A stretch of DNA of 15,554 nt, taken from the NCBI GenBank assembly GCA_936931335.1, contig CAKZIH010000306.1, forward strand, positions 1 through 15,554, read 5' to 3'. Position 1 is the first letter of the stretch. Each line of letters starts with the position of its first letter. Positions 7,037-14,663 of the stretch are shown here, piece after piece. The translations under genes and the position numbers were made by a program. The DNA is from an uncultured Nostocoides sp. (lineage in GTDB: Bacteria > Actinomycetota > Actinomycetes > Actinomycetales > Dermatophilaceae). The notes beneath the pieces were generated by a model. The model searched no databases and had not been told where the DNA came from. It saw nothing but the letters and a program-made list of their open reading frames with translations.

Positions 7037-8644
7037 GTGACCCAACTGACCCTTTCGAGCCAGCCCGTCGCCACCCACAAGGTCGACGCCCTGGTGCTGC
7101 CCGTGGTGCCCGGCGACCCCGCAGCCACGCTCTCCGCCGCACTCACCCTGCCCCGGGAAACCGCCACCCACCTCGCCGGGCTGCTGTCCGCGCTGGGGGC
7201 GAGCGGCAAGGCCGACGAAGTCCACGTAGTGGCCATGGTCCCCGGGCTGGCCGCGACCAAGGTGGTGCTCGCCGGGATCGCCCCCAAGACCGGTAAGGAC
7301 CAGAGCCCCACCGCCGATTCGGTGCGGATGGGCGTGGGCGCGGCCCTGCGCACGCTGGGCAAGGCCGAGAGCGTCGCGGTCGCCATGCCGGCGGAGTTCC
7401 TCGACGCGGCCGCCCAGGGCGCATTGTTGGGCAGCTACCGGTTCACCGTGCACAAGGGCGCCGGAACCGAGGACGCGAGCGCACAGCCCGCCAGTGGCCG
7501 TCGCGCCAAGCGCGCGACCACCTCGAGCCCGCTGACCCAGAACGCATCGGCCCAGAACGCGTTGGCCCAGACCTCGCAGACGTATGCCGAGTCGATCACC
7601 ATGGTCGTCCCCGGCGCCAAGGCCAAGGACGCCAAGGCGACGCTGACGCGGGCGCAGGTCGTGGCGGGGGCAACGGCATACGCTCGGGACCTGGTGAACA
7701 CTCCCCCGAACCTGCTCTTCCCGCAGTCCTTCGTGGAATCGGTGCAGGGGCGAGTCGCCGCCGGTCGAGGCGACATCGAGGTCGTCGTCCACGACGAGGC
7801 GAAGCTCGCCGAGCTCGGCTGTGGCGGCATTCTCGGGGTCGGTCAGGGCTCGTCGCGCCCGCCGCGCATCGTGGAGTTGCACTATCGCCCGCGCCGCGCC
7901 AAGAGCCGGATTGCCTTCGTGGGCAAGGGAATCACCTTCGACACCGGCGGCGTGTGCATCAAGCCCGCCGCCTCCATGCTCACCATGAAGTCGGATATGG
8001 CGGGTGCGGCGGCCGCGGCCGCCGCGGTGCTCGCCGCCGCCGAGCTCGAACTGCCGACCGCGGTCAGCGCCTACCTCTGCCTGGCCGAGAACATGCCCGG
8101 CGGCAACGCCCAGCGCCCCGGTGACATCGTCACCATGCGCAATGGCACCACCGTCGAGATCATCGACACCGACGCCGAGGGCCGCATGGTGCTGGCCGAC
8201 GGTATGGTGTTGGCCGCCGAGTCCGGCGCCGACGCGATCGTCGACATCGCCACCCTCACCGGCGCGTGCATGGTCGCCCTGGGCACCCGGGTCGCCGGGC
8301 TGATGGGCAATGACGACGCCCTGCGTGAGCGCATCATCGGCGCCGCCCGCACCACCGGCGAGGCGCTCTGGCCGCTGCCGCTGCCGGAGGACCTGCGCGC
8401 CAAGCTCGACTCCGCGGTCGCCGACCTGCAACACAAGGGCGATCAGTATGGCGGCGCCCTCACCGCCGGGCTCTTCCTGCGCGAGTTCGCCCGCGACGGC
8501 GAGGGCAACCCGCTGCCCTGGGCCCACCTGGACATCGCCGGCCCCTCGTTCACCGATGCGCCCACCGGTCATCTGCTCAAGGGCGGCACGGGGTATGCCG
8601 TGCCCACCCTGATCGAACTCGCCAGTTCCTGGTCGCCGGCGTGA
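7037..8644 (+). CDS. pepA: leucyl aminopeptidase (M17 family)
   Basis: Two-metal cytosolic aminopeptidase that removes N-terminal residues such as leucine; normally a hexamer. It has 535 residues. The N-terminal macro-like domain is followed by a catalytic domain from about 185. The full ligand set is present with the E. coli PepA spacing: K297 and D302 in GKGITFDTGG, D320 in MKSDMAG, D379 and E381 in DTDAEGRM, plus catalytic K309 and R383. The interdomain segment at about 141-183 is unusually long and low-complexity, with Ser/Ala/Gln repeats (QNASAQNALAQTSQ). The start is GTG at 7037, 6 nt after TAGATT. The stop codon overlaps the lpdA GTG by 4 bases (GTGA), indicating translational coupling. 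Its position upstream of an E2 gene parallels pepB-dlaT in mycobacteria. Some M17 enzymes also bind DNA; nothing here shows that. Confidence 0.94.
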   Translation: MTQLTLSSQPVATHKVDALVLPVVPGDPAATLSAALTLPRETATHLAGLLSALGASGKADEVHVVAMVPGLAATKVVLAGIAPKTGKDQSPTADSVRMGVGAALRTLGKAESVAVAMPAEFLDAAAQGALLGSYRFTVHKGAGTEDASAQPASGRRAKRATTSSPLTQNASAQNALAQTSQTYAESITMVVPGAKAKDAKATLTRAQVVAGATAYARDLVNTPPNLLFPQSFVESVQGRVAAGRGDIEVVVHDEAKLAELGCGGILGVGQGSSRPPRIVELHYRPRRAKSRIAFVGKGITFDTGGVCIKPAASMLTMKSDMAGAAAAAAAVLAAAELELPTAVSAYLCLAENMPGGNAQRPGDIVTMRNGTTVEIIDTDAEGRMVLADGMVLAAESGADAIVDIATLTGACMVALGTRVAGLMGNDDALRERIIGAARTTGEALWPLPLPEDLRAKLDSAVADLQHKGDQYGGALTAGLFLREFARDGEGNPLPWAHLDIAGPSFTDAPTGHLLKGGTGYAVPTLIELASSWSPA

Positions 8645-10065
8645 GCGAGGCCGGCGGCATGGGTGGTGAAAACGCGCGTTTGCCGGTTGACCAGCCGGGC
8701 GATCACGTCGATGTGCTGATCCTCGGTGGCGGCAGCGGCGGGTATGCCTGTGCGTTGCGCGCCGCGGAGTTGGGGTTGCGCGTTGCTCTGGTGGAGAAGG
8801 ACAAGCTCGGCGGCACCTGCCTGCACCGCGGATGCATCCCGACCAAGGCGATGCTGCACGCGGCGGAGGTCGCCGACGCCGCCCGCCATGCCGCGGACTT
8901 CGGGGTCGACGTCGGCGGCGAGCCCACGGTGGACCTGACCCGGGTCGGTGCCTATCGCGACAAGGTCGTGCGACGCCTGTTCAGCGGCCTGCAGGGGCTG
9001 GTCTCCGGGCGCGGCATCGAACTGGTCGCGGGCGAAGGGCGGGTGGTGGACGCCCATACCGTGCAGGTCGGCGAGCGGCGCCTGTCCGGCACGTCCTTGG
9101 TGTTGGCGACCGGCTCGGTGGCTAAGACCATCCCCAGCATCCCGCTATCCGGCCGCGTGGTCACCAGCGACGGCGCCCTGGCCCTGACCGAGGTGCCGGG
9201 CCGGGTCGCCGTCCTCGGCGGCGGCGTCATCGGGGTCGAGTTCGCGTCGATCTTCCGCTCGTATGGCGCGGAGGTCACCGTGGTGGAGGCCCTGGACCGG
9301 TTGGTGCCCGGAGAGGACCCGACGGTCTCGGCCGGACTACTGCGCGCCTTCCGCAAGCGCGGGATCAGCGCGCGTACCGGCACGGCCGTCACCGCCGTGT
9401 CGGAGACGGATGACGAGGTCACTCTGGACCTGGATTCCGGGGATCGGCTGAGCGCGGACCTCGTGCTCGTCGCGGTGGGCCGCGGGCCCGCGCCGGTGCC
9501 CGGCATCGAAAATCTGCCGGTGGCGACCGAGCGCGGTCAGCTGCTCGTGGACGAGCGCGGGGCCACGTCCATACCGGGGGTGTATGCGGTGGGCGACCTC
9601 GTCCCCGGCCTGCAGTTGGCACACCGCGGCTTCGCCCAAGGGATTCTGGTGGCCGAGGTGATCGCGGGCTTGGACCCGGCGCCGATCGTGGAGAGCGGCA
9701 TACCGCGGGTGACCTATTGCGAGCCGGAGATCGCCTCGGTCGGGCTGACCGAGGCCGCCGCGCGCGAGCAGTATGGCGATCACGTGCAGAACGTGGAATA
9801 CAACCTCGCCGGCAATGGCAAGAGCCAGATTCTGCAGACCTCCGGCTTCGTGAAGCTGGTGCGGGTGACCGACGGCCCGGTCGTCGGCGTGCACATGCTC
9901 GGTTCGCGGGTGGGTGAACTCATCGGCGAGGCCCAGTTGATCGTGGGCTGGGAGGCGCATCCCGAGGATGTCGCGCCGCTGCTGCATGCCCACCCGACGC
10001 AGAATGAAGCGCTCGGCGAGGCTCATCTCGCATTGGCCGGCAAGCCATTGCACACACACAGTTAA
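8641..10065 (+). CDS. lpdA: dihydrolipoyl dehydrogenase (E3)
   Basis: FAD-dependent disulfide oxidoreductase that reoxidises dihydrolipoyl groups of E2 and GcvH with NAD+; cytoplasmic. 474 residues. Features in order: FAD-binding GGGSGG (29-34), the redox disulfide C60 and C65 in GGTCLHRGCIPTK, an NAD-binding GGGVIGVEFA motif near 197, the second FAD motif GVYAVGDL, and the C-terminal interface dyad H451 and E456 in HAHPTQNEALGEAH. GTG 8641 overlaps the pepA stop and gives about 20 residues before the Rossmann strand, slightly longer than usual. ATG 8659 is an alternative start. Next comes a 94-base leader and the E2 gene, so the context says this is the E3 of the pyruvate/2-oxoglutarate dehydrogenase system. 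It contains two of the rare Ile ATA codons noted in the findings. Confidence 0.96.
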   Translation: MSEAGGMGGENARLPVDQPGDHVDVLILGGGSGGYACALRAAELGLRVALVEKDKLGGTCLHRGCIPTKAMLHAAEVADAARHAADFGVDVGGEPTVDLTRVGAYRDKVVRRLFSGLQGLVSGRGIELVAGEGRVVDAHTVQVGERRLSGTSLVLATGSVAKTIPSIPLSGRVVTSDGALALTEVPGRVAVLGGGVIGVEFASIFRSYGAEVTVVEALDRLVPGEDPTVSAGLLRAFRKRGISARTGTAVTAVSETDDEVTLDLDSGDRLSADLVLVAVGRGPAPVPGIENLPVATERGQLLVDERGATSIPGVYAVGDLVPGLQLAHRGFAQGILVAEVIAGLDPAPIVESGIPRVTYCEPEIASVGLTEAAAREQYGDHVQNVEYNLAGNGKSQILQTSGFVKLVRVTDGPVVGVHMLGSRVGELIGEAQLIVGWEAHPEDVAPLLHAHPTQNEALGEAHLALAGKPLHTHS

Positions 10066-10098
10066 GTTCCATCAGTACCTTCGGCAGGGTAAGCGTGA

Positions 10099-10118
10099 GA
10101 GTGTGGTCACACACACTC
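10099..10118 (+). promoter_or_regulatory. leader hairpin upstream of sucB
   Basis: GAGTGTG (10099-10105) can pair with CACACTC (10112-10118), a 7-bp stem with a 6-nt loop, inside the 94-base lpdA-sucB gap. An alternating GT/CA tract forms it. TACCTT at 10076-10081 is a possible -10 for a separate sucB transcript, but this is weak. It could instead be a processing or stability element in an lpdA-sucB message. Confidence 0.3.
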
Positions 10119-10143
10119 GTAAGGCCACCCGCAGCGACCCTTT

Positions 10144-10149
10144 GAGGAG
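10144..10149 (+). promoter_or_regulatory. Shine-Dalgarno of sucB
   Basis: GAGGAG ends 10 nt before the ATG at 10160. Unlike most other genes here, sucB has a real leader and ribosome-binding site, which fixes its start. Confidence 0.7.
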
Positions 10150-10159
10150 ATCGAGCTAG

Positions 10160-12232
10160 ATGTCAGAACGCGTGACCATGCCGGCGTTGGGCGAGTCCGT
10201 CACCGAGGGCACGGTGACCCGATGGCTCAAATCGGTCGGCGATGAGGTGGCCGTCGACGAGCCACTGCTGGAGGTATCCACGGACAAGGTGGACACCGAG
10301 ATCCCCTCCCCCGTCTCCGGCACCCTCTTGGAGATCCTGGCGAACGAGGACGACACCGTGCCGGTGGGCTCCGACCTCGCCGTGATCGGGGACGCGTCCG
10401 AGGGCTCGGGCGACTCCGGTGCGGGCGCGGCTCAGCCGGCCGCGGACGAAGGCAACGCTGGGCAGAGCAACGATTCGGGCAGCACCGGCGAGGGCGACTC
10501 CTCGGCCGCGGGTGCCGCCGCCGCGGGCGCTCCTTCTGGCGAGACCTCCGACAACGCTGGGCCCGAGGTGGCCCAGGACTCCGGATCTCAGGATTCGGCT
10601 CAGCAGGACTTGGCTCAGCAGGACTCTGGGCAGCAGGCGCAGGGGGCTTCGCAGGCTTCCGCCCAGGGTGACTCCGGCAGTGACAGCGTCCAGGGCGGCA
10701 CCACGGTCACCATGCCGGCGCTCGGCGAGTCCGTCACCGAGGGCACCGTTACTCGTTGGCTGAAGTCCGAGGGTGACCAGGTCGAGTTGGACGAGCCGCT
10801 GCTCGAGGTGTCCACCGACAAGGTCGACACCGAGATCCCCTCCCCGGCGGCCGGCCCGCTGACCAAGATCCTGGTCAGCGAGGACGAGACCGTTGCCGTG
10901 GGCGCCGACCTCGCGATCATCGGCGGCTCGGCCGGCGGTGGCCAGCAGGGCGGACAGGAGTCGACCCCGGACCAGGCCTCCCCCCAGGAGCAGGCCGCCA
11001 CCGAGGAAGCGGCGGAAGAGGCGAAGCCCTCCACCGACTCCGAGGAGCCCAAAGGTGGCGAAGAGGGCACCAGCATGGACCGCCAGAGGCCCTCGGAGGA
11101 GCAGCTCGAGCCCTCCGGTGGCGAGTCCGGCCAGGCCTCTTCGGGTGGACAGGCGTCCTCGGACGCTCAGCCTGGCCCCACCCAGCGGGTTACCCCGGGC
11201 ACCGACTCCGCGGACGCCCAGTCCGCCGGCGGCGAGGCCGGTGAGAAGGCTTCCGGTGCGGGCGACTCCGGCGACGCGTCGGCCTATGTGACCCCGCTGG
11301 TGCGCAAGCTCGCGACCGAGAACGACATCGACCTGTCTACGGTCCAGGGCACCGGTATCGGCGGCCGGATCCGTAAGCAGGATGTCCTCGACGCGGTTGA
11401 GGCCGCCAAGCAGGCGAAGAGCGCGCAGGCCAGCCAGCCGCAGGCGAGCGAGCCCACCCAGGCCGCGGCGGGCGCGACCTCTGGTGCCAGCGCGCAGGCG
11501 GCGCCGGCCGGCCCGAGCAAGCGGGGCACCCGGGAGAAGATGACCCGACTGCGCAAGATCATCGCGCAGCGGATGGTCGAGTCGCTGCAGGTGTCCGCCC
11601 AGCTGACCACGGTCATCGAGGTCGACATGACCAAGGTGGCCCGGGTCCGCGACCAGGCCAAGTCCGAGTTCGAGAAGCGCGAGGGGACCAAGCTGTCCTA
11701 CCTGCCCTTCATCGCCCTGGCAACCGTCGAGGCCCTCAAGGCGCACCCGAACATCAACGCCAGCGTCGAGGGCGAGGAGATCGTCTACCACGGCACCGAG
11801 AACCTGGCGATCGCGGTCGACACGCCCAAGGGCCTCATCGTTCCGGTGCTCAAGAATGCCGGTGACCTCAACATTGCCGGTTTGGCTCGGGGCATCGCCG
11901 ATGTCGCCGCGCGCACTCGCGACAACAAGATCACCCCGGACGACCTGGCCGGTGGCACCTTCACCATCACCAACACCGGCAGCCGGGGAGCGCTCTTCGA
12001 CACCCCGATCCTCAACCAGCCGCAGGTGGCGATGCTCGGGACCGGTGCCATCGTGCGCCGGCCGGTGGTCATCGAGGCCGATGGTGCGGAGACCATCGCG
12101 ATCCGTTCGATGATGTACCTCGCCCTGTCCTACGACCACCGCGTGGTCGACGGGGCGGACGCGGCCCGCTTCCTGGCCACGGTCAAGGAGCGCCTGGAAG
12201 AGGGCGGGTTCGAGTCCTCGCTCGGCCTGTGA
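10160..12232 (+). CDS. sucB: dihydrolipoyl acyltransferase E2 (actinobacterial SucB/DlaT type)
   Basis: Core E2 of the pyruvate and/or 2-oxoglutarate dehydrogenase complex; the lipoyl-lysine arms shuttle acyl groups to CoA. It has 690 residues. Two lipoyl domains are present: residues 1-78 with lipoyl lysine K43 in STDKVD, and about 182-256 with K221 in the same motif. A Ser/Gly/Gln/Ala-rich linker (81-181) joins them. A second acidic linker (260-372) is followed by an E3-binding domain (about 376-412, VTPLVRKLATENDIDL and GTGIGGRIRKQDV). The catalytic domain spans 457-690, with the active-site H660 and D664 in SYDHRVVDGAD. Although this subfamily is often named SucB, in actinobacteria studied (M. 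tuberculosis DlaT, Corynebacterium AceF) it serves pyruvate dehydrogenase, so PDH is the likelier role. The adjacent lpdA supports complex membership. The stop overlaps the next start by 4 bases. Confidence 0.95.
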   Translation: MSERVTMPALGESVTEGTVTRWLKSVGDEVAVDEPLLEVSTDKVDTEIPSPVSGTLLEILANEDDTVPVGSDLAVIGDASEGSGDSGAGAAQPAADEGNAGQSNDSGSTGEGDSSAAGAAAAGAPSGETSDNAGPEVAQDSGSQDSAQQDLAQQDSGQQAQGASQASAQGDSGSDSVQGGTTVTMPALGESVTEGTVTRWLKSEGDQVELDEPLLEVSTDKVDTEIPSPAAGPLTKILVSEDETVAVGADLAIIGGSAGGGQQGGQESTPDQASPQEQAATEEAAEEAKPSTDSEEPKGGEEGTSMDRQRPSEEQLEPSGGESGQASSGGQASSDAQPGPTQRVTPGTDSADAQSAGGEAGEKASGAGDSGDASAYVTPLVRKLATENDIDLSTVQGTGIGGRIRKQDVLDAVEAAKQAKSAQASQPQASEPTQAAAGATSGASAQAAPAGPSKRGTREKMTRLRKIIAQRMVESLQVSAQLTTVIEVDMTKVARVRDQAKSEFEKREGTKLSYLPFIALATVEALKAHPNINASVEGEEIVYHGTENLAIAVDTPKGLIVPVLKNAGDLNIAGLARGIADVAARTRDNKITPDDLAGGTFTITNTGSRGALFDTPILNQPQVAMLGTGAIVRRPVVIEADGAETIAIRSMMYLALSYDHRVVDGADAARFLATVKERLEEGGFESSLGL
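10170..10378 (+). repeat. first copy of the internal lipoyl-domain duplication in sucB
   Basis: The sequence encoding lipoyl domain 1 closely matches that for domain 2 at about 10709-10917. The stretch from TMPALGESVTEGTVTRWLKS is identical at protein level and the DNA differs mainly at third codon positions. This shows intragenic duplication held by selection or recombination. Confidence 0.8.
10709..10917 (+). repeat. second copy of the internal lipoyl-domain duplication in sucB
   Basis: Partner of the copy at 10170-10378. It carries the second lipoyl lysine, K221. The DDEVAV and LANEDDTV segments of copy 1 correspond to EGDQVEL and LVSEDETV here. Confidence 0.8.
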
Positions 12233-13149
12233 CCGACACCGCAATGAGAAACCCGCTCACCGTCGCCATTGGCGGCGGGAGCGGGTTTCTCGGCTCTGCC
12301 CTCGCGGCGGCGCTGCGGAGTCGGGGAGATCGGGTCCGCACCCTGGTCCGGCGCCCACCGCGCGATCCGGCGGAGATCACTTGGCTGCCGAATTCCGGAC
12401 GATTGGATCCGGCGCGGCTCGCTGGCGTGGATGTCGTGGTCAACCTGGCCGGCGCCGGGGTCGGTGACCGGCGTTGGGGCCCGGAGCACAAGGCGGCGAT
12501 CCTGCAGTCCCGGGTGGACTCCACGCATACCGTAGTCGGCGCCCTCCTGGCCATGGACCGCCCGGCCCGGCTGGTCAATGCCTCCGCGGTGGGCTTCTAT
12601 GGCAACCGGGGCGAGGAACAGCTCACGGAGGCCAGCGCGCCCGGCACGGGTTTCCTGCCCGAGGTGGTCCAGGCCTGGGAAGAGGCGACGGTAGCGGCGG
12701 TTCAGGCCGGCATACCCGTGAGCCTGGCCCGTACCGGCCTGGTGATGGGCTCCTCCGGCGGCGCCTTCCCGCAGTTGGCTCGGCTGAGCCGGCTGGGCAT
12801 CTTCGGGCCCCTGGGATCCGGGCGTCAATGGTGGCCCGTCATCTCGCTGCGCGACGAGATCGCGGCATACCTGCACCTAATCGACCATCCGGAGATCACC
12901 GGCCCGGTCAACTTGGTCGGCGCCGAGCCGGTGCCCCAGCACGAGTTCGCCGCGGCCTTGGGGGCGGCGCTGCACCGCCCGGCGCTCGTGCCCGCGCCGG
13001 CGCCTGCGCTGGGCTTGGTGGTGGGGGAATTCTCGGGCGAGATTTTGGCCAGCCAACGGGTGCTGCCCGAGCGCTTGCTGGCCACCGGATTCACCCACCA
13101 GGACCCGGACGTGGCCGCAGTCGTGGCCGCCGCGCTGGGTCGTGGCTGA
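12229..13149 (+). CDS. TIGR01777 family NAD-dependent epimerase-like protein
   Basis: Short-chain-dehydrogenase-fold protein of the TIGR01777 / YfcH / Rv2216 family; the substrate is not known. It has 306 residues from GTG 12229, which overlaps the sucB stop by 4 bases; ATG 12244 (5 residues later) is an alternative. Visible are the nucleotide-binding glycine motif IGGGSGFLGSALA (14-26), VNLAGAGVGDRRW (71-83), the NASAVGFYG segment (117-125) that replaces a classical YxxxK, RTGLVMG (168-174), a QWWPVISLRDE segment (200-210), and the C-terminal DUF1731-like domain from about 249 (RPALVPAP ... GEILASQRVLPERL). In other actinobacteria this gene stands between dlaT and lipB; here the order is broken after it. 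A perfect 13-bp inverted repeat covers its first codons. A conserved role connected with lipoate enzymes is suggested only by context. Confidence 0.9.
   Translation: MTDTAMRNPLTVAIGGGSGFLGSALAAALRSRGDRVRTLVRRPPRDPAEITWLPNSGRLDPARLAGVDVVVNLAGAGVGDRRWGPEHKAAILQSRVDSTHTVVGALLAMDRPARLVNASAVGFYGNRGEEQLTEASAPGTGFLPEVVQAWEEATVAAVQAGIPVSLARTGLVMGSSGGAFPQLARLSRLGIFGPLGSGRQWWPVISLRDEIAAYLHLIDHPEITGPVNLVGAEPVPQHEFAAALGAALHRPALVPAPAPALGLVVGEFSGEILASQRVLPERLLATGFTHQDPDVAAVVAAALGRG
12246..12291. repeat. perfect 13-bp inverted repeat at the epimerase gene start
   Basis: GAGAAACCCGCTC (12246-12258) is exactly complementary to GAGCGGGTTTCTC (12279-12291). The 20-nt centre contains a further CGCC/GGCG stem with a 3-nt loop. 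In RNA this makes one long hairpin that begins 14 bases after the sucB stop codon and covers codons about 6-21 of the epimerase. The TTTCT at the end of the right arm gives it some resemblance to an attenuator. Confidence 0.85.
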
Positions 13150-13183
13150 TCAGGCTCGGTCTGCGGCACGAGGCCTCGGGTAC

Positions 13184-13189
13184 TACTCT
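13184..13189 (+). promoter_or_regulatory. possible -10 box for the exported protein gene
   Basis: TACTCT (TANNNT) lies 45 bases before the GTG at 13235, leaving a leader with a Shine-Dalgarno. No convincing -35 is visible. Confidence 0.3.
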
Positions 13190-13222
13190 CCTATTACGTC
13201 CGGTCATTCCCTCATCTGCCTC

Positions 13223-13227
13223 GGAGG
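13223..13227 (+). promoter_or_regulatory. Shine-Dalgarno fixing the exported protein start
   Basis: GGAGG ends 7 nt before GTG 13235. Starting there puts a signal peptide exactly at the N terminus. The longer frame from 13142 would place 31 non-signal residues in front and overlap the epimerase gene. Confidence 0.75.
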
Positions 13228-13234
13228 CAAATCA

Positions 13235-14617
13235 GTGACCAGCGTGTGCTCATCCAAACGACGGCTCGGAACGCTTGCGGCAGGCGTGGCTGCGCTTGCC
13301 GGAATCCTCGGCGCCGGCAGCGCCAGCGCGGCTGGCGAGCCCACCGCTCCCGTCTGGGAGGGGCCCGCGTATGACGCCGCCGGCGGGAGCGTGCAGATCA
13401 CCTCGCCGGTGAGCGAGACCACCGCCGCGGATGGCCGGGTCACGGTCACCGGCACGTATGCCGCGGACGAACGGGTCAACGCCGTCACCCTGGTGGCCTG
13501 TCGTCCGGTCTCGGAGACCCGATGCGGGCTCTACCTCGTCGGCCCCACGAATGGCGCGTTCGCCGAGCCCTGGCGCGGGTCGCTCGCTCGGATCAAGCCC
13601 TCGTCCGCAGATGGCCGCACCGGGACCTTCTCCCTGGTTCTGAGCGGGCTGCCGACCACCCACCTGCGTCTGGCCGCCTTCGCCAGCACCACCAAGTCCC
13701 CGGTGGGCACCCCCAGCCTGGTCGATTTCTCGGTGCAGGCGCCGGCAGACCCGTCATACATCAGCGTGCTCTTCGGTCGCGCCAACTGGGTGGCGACCGG
13801 CGGTGAGGGCTGCCTGAACCGTCCGTCGACCGCGCGGACCCTGGAGCAGAACGCCATCGACCTGTCCCTACGGGGTCTGCCTGCCGTGGCCCAGGTGGTG
13901 ACCGACCGGGTGCGCGAGAGCGAGCGCGCCTGCGTGGAGAACTATGCGCTGGAGACCAGCTGGTCCGATCTGGCCCGGCTGCGGATGATCTACGGGTGGA
14001 CCGCGACCTCCCAGTCCCGCACCTACCCGAACCTGACCACTCTGAGTGAGGCCGCGGTCGTCGCCGAAAGCGCCGGCAGCCTGCCGATCTTCAAGGCGCA
14101 CGGCTTCGACCGGGCGTGGGGCAATTTCGCCTACCCCAACAACAAGCAGAATCCGACCGTGCAGGCGATCGTCATGCGCTACTTCGGTTTTGGACGCATC
14201 TATGGCGACAACCTCAACACCCGGGCCAGCACAACCACATACCCGTACCCGATGGTGACCATGTCGGTGAACGGTGGGCGATGCAACAACTCCGCGCTGT
14301 CCTGCTACACGATGCCGGTGGCCAACGACCGCCGGACCACCTCCCCCTCGGCCATCGGCCGGATGCTCAAGCCGGGGCCGGGCAAGTGGGGCGTGGTGCA
14401 GTTCTATCGGATCGTGGACGGCACCTGGGGGCAGCAAGGCCAGCCGCTGGCCTGGGACTGTTCCTCGGCCGACTGGCGGGACCGCTGGACCTCGCAGCCG
14501 GAGCTCTACTGCCGCAATAGCTTCACCGAAGCTCTCGACCTGCGCAACAAGAGCGCGACCGCCGTCGACCCGGCGACCGTGGCGCTGACCTGGGGCCGGC
14601 TGCCCTGGACGAGCTGA
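13235..14617 (+). CDS. exported protein: Ig-like domain plus degenerate NodB/CE4-like domain
   Basis: 460 residues from GTG 13235. The N terminus is a signal peptide: charged SSKRR, a hydrophobic core at 11-28, and a probable cleavage after ASA at 30-32. Residues about 50-168 look like a beta-sandwich/Ig-like domain (VQITSPVSE, GRVTVTGTYA). Residues about 174-438 resemble a polysaccharide-deacetylase fold: TLEQNAIDLSLRGLPAVAQVV near the first helix, GWTATSQSRTYPNLTTLS (254-271) where active CE4 enzymes have SHxxxH, and FAYPNNKQN (298-306) like the FAYPYG motif. The two metal histidines are replaced by Q260 and Y264, and no TFDDG is seen, so classical deacetylase activity is unlikely. Eight cysteines in the mature part (89, 97, 193, 233, 350, 357, 409, 426) could form four disulfides, consistent with secretion. 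The fold assignment is inference from motif resemblance. Confidence 0.6.
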   Translation: MTSVCSSKRRLGTLAAGVAALAGILGAGSASAAGEPTAPVWEGPAYDAAGGSVQITSPVSETTAADGRVTVTGTYAADERVNAVTLVACRPVSETRCGLYLVGPTNGAFAEPWRGSLARIKPSSADGRTGTFSLVLSGLPTTHLRLAAFASTTKSPVGTPSLVDFSVQAPADPSYISVLFGRANWVATGGEGCLNRPSTARTLEQNAIDLSLRGLPAVAQVVTDRVRESERACVENYALETSWSDLARLRMIYGWTATSQSRTYPNLTTLSEAAVVAESAGSLPIFKAHGFDRAWGNFAYPNNKQNPTVQAIVMRYFGFGRIYGDNLNTRASTTTYPYPMVTMSVNGGRCNNSALSCYTMPVANDRRTTSPSAIGRMLKPGPGKWGVVQFYRIVDGTWGQQGQPLAWDCSSADWRDRWTSQPELYCRNSFTEALDLRNKSATAVDPATVALTWGRLPWTS

Positions 14618-14663
14618 CTCGCGACTGGCTGTCTTCAGGTCGTCCAACTCAGCAGCGGCTGGC

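Noticed and set aside
10163..12244. A 693-codon open frame on the minus strand opposite sucB, and a similar 596-codon frame at 6782-8572 opposite pepA
   Set aside because: Both mirror strongly recognisable enzymes. Long antisense frames are expected in GC-rich DNA, and their translations (Gly/Arg/Leu/Val-rich) show no domain signature.
13142..13234. N-terminal extension of the exported protein from 13142
   Set aside because: It overlaps the end of the epimerase gene and would bury the signal peptide. A good Shine-Dalgarno precedes GTG 13235.
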